DNA from: Lactobacillus selangorensis
Lineage (GTDB): Bacteria > Bacillota > Bacilli > Lactobacillales > Lactobacillaceae
Direction: 5' to 3'
DNA length: 64,000 bases
Assembly (NCBI RefSeq): GCF_001437205.1
Contig: NZ_JQAZ01000004.1
Span: 1-64,000, forward strand
Shown here: positions 8,048 through 16,347 of the stretch, one piece after another
How positions within the stretch are numbered: the stretch's first letter is position 1
Layout of the letters: every line of letters begins with the position of its first letter
Translations under genes and position numbers: made by a program
Notes under the pieces: model-generated
Seen by the model: the letters and a program-made list of their open reading frames with translations, nothing else
Database searches by the model: none
Told to the model about the DNA's origin: nothing

Positions 8048-8221
8048 AAAAAAAAGACCACTGTCAATTGACAGTGGTCGGCATAAGAGAGAAAGAGAAT
8101 TGTTGACCTTACACAACTCGCATGAGCTGCATAATTCCTATAAAATGCCGCACAGCCAGCACTATAGGCAAGCCCCGTTGGTTCAACGGTTATAAAGGAA
8201 AGCGTCGCCGTTTATCCTTCG
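8048..8221 (-). ncRNA. Candidate CcpA-controlled small RNA (about 174 nt)
   Basis: No protein gene occupies 7943-8347. On the minus strand a good promoter (8256-8228) leads to a perfect 24-bp palindrome (8079-8056) followed by eight T's (8055-8048), a textbook intrinsic terminator. The predicted RNA has a hairpin CCGTTG-AAC-CAACGG (8189-8175) and two pyrimidine-rich, anti-Shine-Dalgarno-like stretches: CTTTCCTTT (8202-8194) and AATTCTCTTTCTCTCTT (8101-8085). The only small reading frame seen is a 7-codon one near 8130 with a badly spaced ribosome site. This layout fits a trans-acting regulatory RNA; it matches no family I can name. Confidence 0.5.
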
Positions 8222-8227
8222 AAAATA

Positions 8228-8256
8228 ATGTTAGCGCTTTTTGTAAGCGTTGTCAA
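8228..8256 (-). promoter_or_regulatory. Promoter of the candidate small RNA
   Basis: TTGACA (8256-8251), 17-base spacer, TAACAT (8233-8228). The -35 is perfect; the -10 matches 4 of 6. Confidence 0.55.
8242..8255. promoter_or_regulatory. cre site overlapping the small-RNA -35 box
   Basis: TGTAAGCGTTGTCA matches the catabolite-response consensus TGNAANCGNWNNCW except at one weak position (G for W in that alignment shifts to T/G wobble). It covers most of the -35 of the minus-strand promoter, the position expected for CcpA repression. It also lies about 55 bp upstream of the -10 of the GDPD gene on the other strand. Confidence 0.55.
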
Positions 8257-8309
8257 ATAAATTTTGATTGCAATTGCAAGGAAAGACACTTTTTGCAGTC
8301 AATATCCCT

Positions 8310-8315
8310 TATAAT
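8310..8315 (+). promoter_or_regulatory. -10 box for the GDPD gene
   Basis: A perfect TATAAT lies 33 bp before the start codon, followed by AAGGAGGA. No convincing -35 at 16-18 bp is visible. Confidence 0.4.
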
Positions 8316-8347
8316 CAAAGCAGACGTTTAAAAGGAGGAACGGATGG

Positions 8348-9733
8348 ATGCATCTGAAGCAATTTTTCTTTGTGAATCTTTTTTTCGTGCTGTGGTTGAC
8401 TTTAAGCGGTTTTACCGTTGTCGGACACCGTGGCGATCCAATCAACGCCCCCGAAGAAACCTATCAAAGTGATGACACCGCCTTTAAGGAAGGTGCCGAT
8501 TATGTCGAGCTCGACTTGCATGAGTCGAGTGATGGTGTTTTGGTCATTTCCCATGACCGGCAGCTGTTACGAGTCACCGGTCAGGATGCGATTGTTTCGC
8601 AGAATACTTGGGCCCAGATTCATGCGATGAAGCAGAAGAACGGCGAGTCGATGCACAGTCTCGAAGAGCTGTTCATCCACTACCAAGACGACCCGAACGC
8701 TAAGTTTTTGATTGAAACGAAGAAAACTAAAAAAGGCAATCCAGCGGATATGGAAGAAAAACTGGCTGCCCTCATCAAACAGTACCATATGGAGAAACGG
8801 GTCATGATCCACTCATTTTCATTGAATAGTTTGGAAAAAATGAAGACGCTGCTGCCCAGTGTGCCCCGTTTATTTATTGTCGGTTCTTTGAAACGGCTCA
8901 ATTTTGAAGCTTTCACTTATACGACCGGCGTCAATATTTCATCGACGTTAGCAACACCGGCCTTGGTCAAGGCCTTGCATGCGGCTGGCCAGAAAGTCTA
9001 CATCTGGGATGAAATGACCGAAAATCGAGCTAGTTGGGACAAACTGGTCAACTTGAATATCGATGGTGTCGTCACCAACTATCCGGCGATCGGCCATGAG
9101 TATCAGGTCGCCAAAGATGCTTCGAGTGCTGTCAAACTGAATACCGTTGGCACTGTCAACACGAATAAGCAGACAATCAAAACCTATGAAAATCCCTATG
9201 AGCGCACGAATTTGAAAGCCGCCGCCCAGCCTGCCCAAACCTTTACAGTAACGAGCACGGTAACTTATCAAGGCCGTGTTTATGACCAGATCGGCACCAA
9301 TCGCTTTATCAATGCCGATTGGGTCAATACAGGCGAAAGTGCCGATTGGGCCAAAGTCTTCTTAGGCAAACAGGCTTACATCCTGCCGCAGCATCTGCAA
9401 ATCGCACTCTGGAGCGACCCGCTCTACCCGACTCAGCAGACCGGCACTGTCCTGCCGAATACAATGCACAAAATCGAGGCGGTCCGTTTTGTCGGGGCCA
9501 AAGCTTGGTTCAAATTGGCAGCTGGTTGGGTCCCAGAATCAGCCGTTTTAGTCAAGCTGCAGCCAGCTACCGATACAACTGCACTCCGCTTGAAACAGTA
9601 TCAGCAGTTACCTGATGCCGTCCGTTCGAACCGGCTGTATCTGCAGCCGCAGCTGCTCTTGAGTTTGTCCCAGCAAACGGCCCGCCTGTACCCCAATAAA
9701 TTTGCAAACTTTACAGTGCAAAAAGCGGCGTAA
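8348..9733 (+). CDS. Glycerophosphodiester phosphodiesterase with C-terminal cell-wall-type repeats
   Basis: A 461-residue protein. An N-terminal hydrophobic stretch (about 5-24) acts as signal or anchor. The GDPD domain (about 23-250) has VGHRGD (25-30), PEET, VELDLH (53-58), the ISHD pair and a late DGVVTNYP. It should hydrolyse glycerophosphodiesters, possibly from lipid or teichoic-acid turnover. From about residue 285 to the end come SH3-like/SLAP-like segments (VYDQIGTNRFINADWV is typical), which usually bind cell wall. ATG 8348 is set by AAGGAGGA; a second ATG at 8344 is out of frame. It has no operon partner upstream. Confidence 0.82.
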   Translation: MHLKQFFFVNLFFVLWLTLSGFTVVGHRGDPINAPEETYQSDDTAFKEGADYVELDLHESSDGVLVISHDRQLLRVTGQDAIVSQNTWAQIHAMKQKNGESMHSLEELFIHYQDDPNAKFLIETKKTKKGNPADMEEKLAALIKQYHMEKRVMIHSFSLNSLEKMKTLLPSVPRLFIVGSLKRLNFEAFTYTTGVNISSTLATPALVKALHAAGQKVYIWDEMTENRASWDKLVNLNIDGVVTNYPAIGHEYQVAKDASSAVKLNTVGTVNTNKQTIKTYENPYERTNLKAAAQPAQTFTVTSTVTYQGRVYDQIGTNRFINADWVNTGESADWAKVFLGKQAYILPQHLQIALWSDPLYPTQQTGTVLPNTMHKIEAVRFVGAKAWFKLAAGWVPESAVLVKLQPATDTTALRLKQYQQLPDAVRSNRLYLQPQLLLSLSQQTARLYPNKFANFTVQKAA

Positions 9734-9783
9734 ATATGCTATGGTAGCTGTAAGCGTTTATTTAAAAGGAAGGCTGTGAGAGT

Positions 9784-11199
9784 ATGGCAATTGACTTTGA
9801 AAAAGAAGCGGAAAAATACCGGGAGGATCTCAAAAAAGATCTGATCACATTGTTGAAGATCGACAGCTCGCGTGACTTGGCGCACAAGAGTGCTGATGCC
9901 CCATTAGGCCCAGGTCCAAAGGCTGCATTGCTCCAAGCACTTGATTTTGCGAAGCGTGATGGCTTCCAGACCAAGAATGTTGAAAACGTAGCCGGCCGGG
10001 TTGAATACGGCGACGGCGATGAAATCTTGGGTGTCTTTGCCCATATGGACGAAGTACCGGCTGGCGACGGCTGGGACACCAATCCGTTCGAACCAGTCAT
10101 CAAAGACGGCAAGATTTATGCACGTGGCAGTTCTGATGATAAGGGACCTGCTATGGCGGCCTACTATGGTTTGAAAATTTTAAAAGATAACGGCGTAAAA
10201 TTAAATAAAAAAATCCACTTTATTTATGGGACCGATGAAGAAAATGACTGGTATGGTTTAAACCAATATCTGAAGTCCGAACCGACACCTGATTTTGGCT
10301 TTTCACCGGATGCTTCGTTCCCAATTATCAACGGTGAAAAAGGCATTACCAATCTGCTCTTCAATTTCGTCGCACCAAATGACGGCGGTGACTTTACTTT
10401 GCTGGAATTCAAGGCTGGCACTGCTTCAAACATGGTCCCGCAGACTGCCAAAGCTGCCATCACTTACAATGGCGATGACTTGCCGGAAGACTTCTTAGGC
10501 TCCTTCAACCGCTTCTTGGCGGATAACAAAATCAAAGGTACTATGGTCCGTGATGACAACAACATTGAAATTCAGGTAGTCGGCAAAGGAACACATGCCA
10601 TGGATCCGAAATTAGGCAAGAATGCAGCCACCTATTTAGCTGCCTTTCTCGATCAGTATGATTTCGATGAACAGGGTCAAAATTACCTCGATGTGATTGC
10701 CACTTACATGCACAATAACTTCGACGGCAGCGGCTTAGGCATCGATCATCATGACGATCTGATGGGCGACTTGACTGCCAGCCCAGATGTCTTCGATTAT
10801 ACCCAAAATGGCAAGCAAACCTTAGTGCTCAACATCCGCTATCCACAAGGCACTGACCCTGACAAGATGATTAAACAGATGCATGAACACATGAATTTCC
10901 CAGCTGACCTTGAAATCACCGTTATGGGCGAACCGGAAGCACCCCATTATGTGCCGGGAACCGACCCGCTGGTTAAAACATTGCTGGACACATGGACCGA
11001 TCATACTGGTCAACCGGGCCACGAAGAAATCATCGGCGGCGGGACTTATGGTCGTCTGATTAAACGTGGCGTCGGTTATGGGGCCCTCTTCCCGAACCGT
11101 GAAAATGTGATGCATCAAGCCAATGAATACATGTACATCGATGATATTTTGAAGGCATGTGCCATTTATGCCGATGCGATGTATCGTTTAGCAAAGTAA
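9784..11199 (+). CDS. pepV: Dipeptidase PepV (M20 family)
   Basis: A 471-residue cytosolic di-zinc aminopeptidase cleaving dipeptides and some tripeptides, part of casein-peptide use in lactobacilli. Metal and catalytic residues are in place: FAHMDEVPAGDGWD (His87, Asp89), GSSDDKGP (bridging Asp119), DEEND (Glu152/Glu153), SPDASFP, and a C-terminal GGGTYGR followed by the last His in ENVMHQ. Length matches characterised PepV. AAGGAAGG precedes the ATG. It is followed by a terminator and is monocistronic. Confidence 0.95.
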   Translation: MAIDFEKEAEKYREDLKKDLITLLKIDSSRDLAHKSADAPLGPGPKAALLQALDFAKRDGFQTKNVENVAGRVEYGDGDEILGVFAHMDEVPAGDGWDTNPFEPVIKDGKIYARGSSDDKGPAMAAYYGLKILKDNGVKLNKKIHFIYGTDEENDWYGLNQYLKSEPTPDFGFSPDASFPIINGEKGITNLLFNFVAPNDGGDFTLLEFKAGTASNMVPQTAKAAITYNGDDLPEDFLGSFNRFLADNKIKGTMVRDDNNIEIQVVGKGTHAMDPKLGKNAATYLAAFLDQYDFDEQGQNYLDVIATYMHNNFDGSGLGIDHHDDLMGDLTASPDVFDYTQNGKQTLVLNIRYPQGTDPDKMIKQMHEHMNFPADLEITVMGEPEAPHYVPGTDPLVKTLLDTWTDHTGQPGHEEIIGGGTYGRLIKRGVGYGALFPNRENVMHQANEYMYIDDILKACAIYADAMYRLAK

Positions 11200-11239
11200 C
11201 CGTCTTTCTGAAAAAATATTTTTTAAAAAAGTTTTGCGA

Positions 11240-11267
11240 GCCGTAACGATTGCTGTTACGGCTTTTT
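11240..11267 (+). terminator. Terminator of pepV
   Basis: GCCGTAAC, 7-base loop, GTTACGGC and a T run. Confidence 0.85.
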
Positions 11268-11279
11268 GACGCTTTTTTA

Positions 11280-11306
11280 TTAGTACTCTACGCGTTAGAG
11301 TGCTAA
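11280..11306. promoter_or_regulatory. CIRCE operator (HrcA) upstream of hsp20
   Basis: TTAGTACTC, 9 bases, GAGTGCTAA: one mismatch from the CIRCE inverted repeat bound by HrcA. It sits upstream of the best promoter match, not over the start site as at groES. Confidence 0.8.
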
Positions 11307-11313
11307 TAAATGC

Positions 11314-11341
11314 TTGCATTCCCGTCAAAACGGACTAAGAT
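11314..11341 (+). promoter_or_regulatory. Promoter of hsp20
   Basis: TTGCAT, 16-base spacer, TAAGAT. It begins 8 bp after the CIRCE element. Confidence 0.5.
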
Positions 11342-11403
11342 AGGGTTTGTAAGGTTGATGCAGCGCATCACCTTAAAAATATTTGAAGAGAGGTTCTTAT
11401 CAT

Positions 11404-11814
11404 ATGGCAAACGAATTAAGCAGAAATAACAGTTTCTTCCCTGACTTTTTCAATGATTGGAGCAATAACTTCTTCGGTACGAATAATACATTCAAGACAG
11501 ATATTGCTGAAAATGATGATGGCTACACCGTCACCAGCGAATTACCTGGTTTTAAGAAAGATAATTTAAACATTGATTATGAAAACGACATTTTAACCAT
11601 CTCCGCATCCCGCAATAAGGAAGACGAAGAGAAGAATGAAAACGGCGATTTGATCCACAGCGAACGCAGTTTCGGTCAAACTTCCCGCCAGTTCTATCTC
11701 AAAGATGGCGACCAGAGCAAAATCACTGCCAAGTATGATGGCGGTGTTCTGACAATCGATGTGCCAAAGCTGGCTCCTGACCAGAGTGGTCATCACAACA
11801 TTGAAATCAACTAA
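11404..11814 (+). CDS. Small heat-shock protein, Hsp20/alpha-crystallin family
   Basis: A 136-residue ATP-independent holdase that binds unfolding proteins. The alpha-crystallin domain spans about residues 33-128 (DIAENDDGYTVTSELPGFKKD at its start, GVLTIDVPK near its end), with a short Asn/Phe-rich N-terminal arm (FFPDFFNDWSNNFFG) and no long C-terminal extension. ATG 11404 follows GAGAGG by 10 bases; the frame upstream is open but unsupported. CIRCE upstream points to HrcA control with the GroE chaperonin in the same window. Confidence 0.93.
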   Translation: MANELSRNNSFFPDFFNDWSNNFFGTNNTFKTDIAENDDGYTVTSELPGFKKDNLNIDYENDILTISASRNKEDEEKNENGDLIHSERSFGQTSRQFYLKDGDQSKITAKYDGGVLTIDVPKLAPDQSGHHNIEIN

Positions 11815-11837
11815 TTTTCATTACCAAATGAGTATTA

Positions 11838-11874
11838 AAAGAGCATCCAGAAAAATTCTGGATGCTCTTTTTGT
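11838..11874. terminator. Shared terminator of hsp20 and yjjG-type gene
   Basis: An 11-bp stem AGCATCCAGAA/TTCTGGATGCT with a 3-base loop, flanked by A's on the left and T's on the right, so it works in both directions. Confidence 0.85.
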
Positions 11875-11878
11875 CTGT

Positions 11879-12571
11879 CTAAACAGCCTTTAATAACGCA
11901 ACCAATTCCATTAAGTGATCAATCTGATACGTTGGTAAAATGGCGGATCGGTTCGGCTGGAAATGCGGATCATACCAGACCGTGTCAAGTCCGTTGGCAT
12001 CGCCGCCCTTGATATCGGAGGTCAGCGAATCGCCAATCATCAGTGTCGTGGTTTTCTCGAAATTCGGCAGTTTTGCTTCAGCTCGTTCGAAAAATTCAGC
12101 CGTTGGTTTTTGAGCCTGCAATTCCTCTGAAACGAAAATATCATCGAAATAATCGATCAAATGGGCGGCTGTCAACCGTTGACGCTGGGTATGTCCCACT
12201 CCGTTCGAAGCGACATACAAATGGTAGCCGGCTGCCTTCAACGTTTTGAGCAGTGCAGCGGCTTCAGGAATCTGTTTGTGGCCCTCATCCAACGAATGAC
12301 GGTACATCTTTTCATACTGGATTCCATCAACCTGTTCACCCAGATGGTCAAATAATTTTGAAAAACGGGTGTCCAATAAATCCTGACGCTTCAAATCGCC
12401 TTTTTCATAAGCACGCCACATATCCTGGTTCATATCATGGTAATAGGCCCGAATCGCCGGTGTCAGCTCATGCTGCGTGTCGGCAAATAGTTGCGTCAAA
12501 GCATCGTATTCTGACGCCTGAAAGTCGAGCAGTGTGTCGTCGACATCAAATAATAACATTGTGTAATGCAC
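11879..12571 (-). CDS. yjjG: YjjG-family noncanonical pyrimidine nucleotidase (HAD-IA)
   Basis: A 230-residue HAD phosphatase. Motif I is LLFDVDDTLLDF (Asp9, Asp11), motif II VASNG, the conserved Lys is in QAQKPTAEFF, and motif IV is MIGDSLTSDIKGG. The family (TIGR02254) dephosphorylates noncanonical pyrimidine nucleotides such as 5-fluoro-dUMP or dTMP as house-cleaning. A GTG at 12571 is chosen since GAAGG is about 7 bases upstream; the later in-frame ATG at 12559 would be 17 bases away. Confidence 0.85.
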   Translation of the reverse strand: MHYTMLLFDVDDTLLDFQASEYDALTQLFADTQHELTPAIRAYYHDMNQDMWRAYEKGDLKRQDLLDTRFSKLFDHLGEQVDGIQYEKMYRHSLDEGHKQIPEAAALLKTLKAAGYHLYVASNGVGHTQRQRLTAAHLIDYFDDIFVSEELQAQKPTAEFFERAEAKLPNFEKTTTLMIGDSLTSDIKGGDANGLDTVWYDPHFQPNRSAILPTYQIDHLMELVALLKAV

Positions 12572-12610
12572 AATTTAACCTTCATTTCATTTTTTAAGTC
12601 TTATTGTATC

Positions 12611-12639
12611 AAAAAAAGGTACGGAACAAAATCCGTACC
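12611..12639 (-). terminator. Terminator of nagB
   Basis: On the minus strand GGTACGGA, loop, TCCGTACC and seven T's, directly after the nagB stop. Confidence 0.85.
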
Positions 12640-12654
12640 TCCATAAAGAACTAA

Positions 12655-13377
12655 TTAGTTGTCATGCTTTTCAGTTAACTTGCTGGCAGCAGCTTCGTCA
12701 ACAATAACTGTGACATCTGCATGTCCTTGTAAAGCACTGGCAGGAACATCCGTTGTCTTCGGGCCTTCAACCATGCCTTTGATGGCGTCTGCTTTGTTTT
12801 CACCGTAAGCAAACAAGATAATCCGCTTGGCGCTTAAAACAGACCCAATCCCCATCGATAAAGCTTCCTTTGGAACATCGTCTTCATTAGCGAAGAAGCG
12901 TGAGTTCGCCTTGATTGTCGATTCAGTTAATTTAACTTCGTGCGTCTGGCTGTCAAATGGTGTACCTGGTTCGTTGAAACCAATGTGTCCATTTTGACCG
13001 ATTCCTAAGATTTGGATGTCGATCGGATTTTCAGCAATGATTTTATCGTAATCTTTGCCGGCTTGCGCAATATCTTTGGCCATGCCATCGGGTACATATG
13101 ACTTTGCAAATGGCTTCTTATCGAATAAATGTTCTTTCATGAAATAATGATAACTTTGATCATTTGTATATGGTAAGCCCACATATTCATCCAAGTTAAT
13201 GGAAATGCTGTTTGTGAAATCAATATCACTAGCTGTTAATTCATTGTAGAAAGTGATTGGTGAACTACCAGTTGCAAGCCCCATTACCTGCAGTTCATTG
13301 TTCTGCATATGACGCTTAACGATTTCGTAGCCTTTACGGCCGCCTTCTTGCTGATCCTTTACAACGATAACTTTCAT
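12655..13377 (-). CDS. nagB: Glucosamine-6-phosphate deaminase
   Basis: A 240-residue enzyme converting glucosamine-6-phosphate to fructose-6-phosphate and ammonia, linking amino-sugar catabolism to glycolysis and opposing GlmS. Family signatures: [25 protein letters not shown] and [15 protein letters not shown] (general acid His and catalytic pair). It is the short Firmicute form with no C-terminal allosteric extension. The start ATG 13377 follows GGGGAG; the open frame to 13449 overlaps the promoter and is not coding. nagA is not adjacent. Confidence 0.95.
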   Translation of the reverse strand: MKVIVVKDQQEGGRKGYEIVKRHMQNNELQVMGLATGSSPITFYNELTASDIDFTNSISINLDEYVGLPYTNDQSYHYFMKEHLFDKKPFAKSYVPDGMAKDIAQAGKDYDKIIAENPIDIQILGIGQNGHIGFNEPGTPFDSQTHEVKLTESTIKANSRFFANEDDVPKEALSMGIGSVLSAKRIILFAYGENKADAIKGMVEGPKTTDVPASALQGHADVTVIVDEAAASKLTEKHDN

Positions 13378-13448
13378 GAAAAGACTCCCCTTCCAGACAT
13401 TTAATTGTCTCAGACAGATTTTGTATCCGTTCTTATTGGTATAGCCCA

Positions 13449-13477
13449 ATTATAGCGCGCTCTTTTTAGATGTGCAA
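13449..13477 (-). promoter_or_regulatory. Promoter of nagB
   Basis: TTGCAC (13477-13472), 17 bases, perfect TATAAT (13454-13449); leader of about 65 nt. Confidence 0.75.
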
Positions 13478-13544
13478 CCCTTTTTTAACATTTTTATAAA
13501 CCATTTTGCGAACCCATGAAAGTCCGTTTAAAGATTCTGAAATC

Positions 13545-13553
13545 TGTTATAAT
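13545..13553 (+). promoter_or_regulatory. Extended -10 promoter of the class A PBP gene
   Basis: TGTTATAAT, an extended -10 with weak -35. A short hairpin CTGCC/GGCAG (about 13567-13584) lies in the leader. Confidence 0.5.
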
Positions 13554-13631
13554 GATTAGGAGTAACTGCCAGGTTTTCCGGCAGTTTGCTCACGGTATTT
13601 GATGCCGAACTTAATTAAAGGTGGGGTTACG

Positions 13632-16289
13632 TTGAACAAACCACAATGGTTTCGCACACTTATCCAGCGCTGGCAAAAGGCTTACCAACATTTTCTCGGT
13701 AACGCCCGTAGTCATTTTCAAACGAAACAAACACCGCACGCTGATGAAAAGCCACAATCATCTAAACCTCAGGAAACACAAGACGATTGGAATGAAGAAG
13801 AAATACATACACGGCGTGCGTACCGTTTAGCTCGTGAGCACCGGTTGCAGCAGAAAAAGGAACCTACTACGCCACAACCAGTTGAAACGGTCCCCAGCGA
13901 ACCGCATTCACCGCAATTTTATGTGCATGTCGTTCTTTCTACTATTAAAAGTGTGTTTCTATATCTGATTTCGATTGGATTGATTCTCGGTGCACTTGCG
14001 TTCGGGACCGGGATGGGCTATGTAGCTGGTATTTTACATACCGTCCAAGTGCCTAAGATTTCAAGTCTGCGGACTCAGATCAACAACTTCGATACGTCAT
14101 CAACACTGTATTTTGCCAATAATGTCAAAATGGAAACTTACAAAGCGGATTTGTACCGTAAGCCCGTTTCACTAGCAAACATTTCTCCTTATTTGCAGAA
14201 AGCAATCGTGGCCACCGAAGATGAAGATTTCTATCAGAATAAAGGAATTGCACCTAAAGCAATCGTTCGGGCCGTTGCATCGACCGTTACTGGTGTTGGT
14301 GCTCAAACCGGCGGGTCGACCTTAACCCAGCAGCTCGTCAAACTGCAGGTTCTCTCTTCGGAGACGACCTTCAAACGGAAAATCAGCGAAATTGCGATTG
14401 CGATGCGCGTCGACAAGTACTTCTCAAAGGATGAGGTCCTGCAGGCGTACTTAAACGTTGTCAGTCTGGGCCGCAACAATCGCGGTCAGAACATCGCTGG
14501 GGTTGAAGAAGCTGCCGAAGGATTATTCGGCAAGCATGCCAAAAACCTGACGCTGGCGGAATCGGCCTATATCGCTGGGATGCCGCAGAGTCCGTCCGTT
14601 TACACCCCCTACACACAAACTGGGAAAGTGAAGAAGGATCTCAGTTATGCGATGGAACGTAAAAACACCGTCTTATTCCGAATGTATCGTGACAATGCAA
14701 TCACTTACAAACAGTATCAAGCGGCGCGCAAAGTCGACCTACGTTCCGAATTCCAGCAGCCGCAAAAACCGCTGACCCAGAAAACGACATATGGCTACGT
14801 TTATAATCTGATGACACAGAAAGCCAACACAATCTTAGCAAAACAATTAGCGAAGCAAGCTGGCGTCAAAATGTCCAAATACAATCAGGACACGGCCCTG
14901 CAGAATCAGTATTATAACAAAGCCAACACTGAGTTCAGTGAAAAAGGCTACAAGATTAACGGAACAATCAATAAGAAAGTTTACAATAGTATGCAGAAAG
15001 TCATGAAGGAAAGGGAAGATACCTTCGGTGAAACGAAGACGAGTTCGATTCCAAATGTCGCGACCGGGAAATCATCAACCGATACCGAACCCGTTCAGAA
15101 CGGGACCGTCCTGCTCGACAACAAGACAGGTGCGCTGATTGGCTTCGTCGGCGGCCGTAACTTCAGCTTGACGCAGTACAATCATATCTTTGAAAAACGT
15201 TCGCCGGGTTCAACCATCAAACCGATTTTAGTTTATGGACCAGCGGTGGAAAACAAACTCATCGGCACGCAAAGTATGATTGCCGACTTCAAAGTCGATT
15301 TCGGCGGTTATTCACCGACCGATTACGATGGCGAAATCAAGAACAAATTTGTCTCCGCCTCACAGGCGCTCGAACATTCTTACAACATTCCAGCCGTTAA
15401 CTTGTATAAGGAATTATTGAAGAAGAAGAATCCAAAGGAATACCTTGAAAAGATGGGCATCCACTTTACCGATTCTGAATATCAGCTGCTGGGACTTTCC
15501 TTAGGCGGAACAACCAACGGCGTGACCGTTACTCAGGAAGCCAGCGCCTTCTCGACCTTCTCCAATGAAGGGAAACATGCTTCGCCGTATGTCATCCAGT
15601 CAATTACTGATCCGTCTGGCAAAGTGATTTACCAGCAGAAGAACACGACGCAACGGGTCTTCTCCAAGTCAACCGCTTATATCATGAAAAAGATGCTGAA
15701 AGGCGTTGTCACTGACGGGACTGGTAGTGATGTCACGAATCAGCTGAACTTCAATACGAAGAACCTGATTGGGAAGACTGGGACTTCAAATGACTACAAG
15801 GATATCTGGTTCATTGGGAGTACACCTGGTGTCACCCTTGCTTCATGGATGGGTTACGATAATAACTACGGCAACAGCTACACTTTGACGAGTGAAAGCT
15901 CCGAAAGCAACAATGCTTATTGGGCCGCCCTTGCCAATGCGATCTACAAAGCTGACCCGTCGGCCCTCAAGCTGAAACAGACGATGGCCAAACCATCCGG
16001 AGTCACAACGACGACGGTGCTGAAAAAGACGGGTCTTAAGAAAGGCGACGTCACCATCAACGGTACGACACATTCGATTACCGGTTCGACCGTCAAATCG
16101 CTCACGAATGGCTACACACCTGGCAAAACCACTTATCACTTTGCTATCGGCGGTAATTCCAAGAACTACAAGGAATTCTGGAATTATGATTTAGGCAAAT
16201 CGAATAAGTATGGTATCGCCACCGTCATCAATTCGAAAGGCAAAGAAGTCACCGCTATTTTAGGCAGTGACGGGACCCCAACGAATTAA
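13632..16289 (+). CDS. Class A penicillin-binding protein (transglycosylase/transpeptidase)
   Basis: An 885-residue bifunctional peptidoglycan synthase. A charged cytoplasmic N-terminus of about 100 residues precedes one membrane anchor (about 105-135, LYLISIGLILGALAFGTG). The GT51 domain has EDEDFYQNKGI near 196 and GGSTLTQQLVK near 226. The transpeptidase domain has SPGSTIKP (nucleophile Ser near 526), SYN (the SxN motif) and KTGTSN near 715. It builds and cross-links glycan strands outside the membrane. The start is a TTG at 13632 positioned by AAGGTGGGG; upstream ATGs at 13599/13602 lack a site. PBP1A/2A subtype is not resolved. Confidence 0.9.
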   Translation: MNKPQWFRTLIQRWQKAYQHFLGNARSHFQTKQTPHADEKPQSSKPQETQDDWNEEEIHTRRAYRLAREHRLQQKKEPTTPQPVETVPSEPHSPQFYVHVVLSTIKSVFLYLISIGLILGALAFGTGMGYVAGILHTVQVPKISSLRTQINNFDTSSTLYFANNVKMETYKADLYRKPVSLANISPYLQKAIVATEDEDFYQNKGIAPKAIVRAVASTVTGVGAQTGGSTLTQQLVKLQVLSSETTFKRKISEIAIAMRVDKYFSKDEVLQAYLNVVSLGRNNRGQNIAGVEEAAEGLFGKHAKNLTLAESAYIAGMPQSPSVYTPYTQTGKVKKDLSYAMERKNTVLFRMYRDNAITYKQYQAARKVDLRSEFQQPQKPLTQKTTYGYVYNLMTQKANTILAKQLAKQAGVKMSKYNQDTALQNQYYNKANTEFSEKGYKINGTINKKVYNSMQKVMKEREDTFGETKTSSIPNVATGKSSTDTEPVQNGTVLLDNKTGALIGFVGGRNFSLTQYNHIFEKRSPGSTIKPILVYGPAVENKLIGTQSMIADFKVDFGGYSPTDYDGEIKNKFVSASQALEHSYNIPAVNLYKELLKKKNPKEYLEKMGIHFTDSEYQLLGLSLGGTTNGVTVTQEASAFSTFSNEGKHASPYVIQSITDPSGKVIYQQKNTTQRVFSKSTAYIMKKMLKGVVTDGTGSDVTNQLNFNTKNLIGKTGTSNDYKDIWFIGSTPGVTLASWMGYDNNYGNSYTLTSESSESNNAYWAALANAIYKADPSALKLKQTMAKPSGVTTTTVLKKTGLKKGDVTINGTTHSITGSTVKSLTNGYTPGKTTYHFAIGGNSKNYKEFWNYDLGKSNKYGIATVINSKGKEVTAILGSDGTPTN

Positions 16290-16300
16290 ACAATGATATC

Positions 16301-16337
16301 AAAAAAGCGCTGAACGAAAATTCGTTCAGCGCTTTTT
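16301..16337. terminator. Bidirectional terminator between PBP gene and ccpA
   Basis: A 17-bp stem centred on AAGCGCTGAACGAA with a 2-base loop and A/T flanks on both sides. Confidence 0.85.
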
Positions 16338-16347
16338 AAAGACGCTT

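Noticed and set aside
8122-8331. 69-codon plus-strand frame upstream of the GDPD gene
   Set aside because: No ribosome-binding site, odd composition, and it overlaps the cre/promoter region and the minus-strand small RNA.
9749-9762. TGTAAGCGTTTATT upstream of pepV as a cre
   Set aside because: It lacks the conserved C near the right end, and no clear promoter overlaps it; too weak to list.
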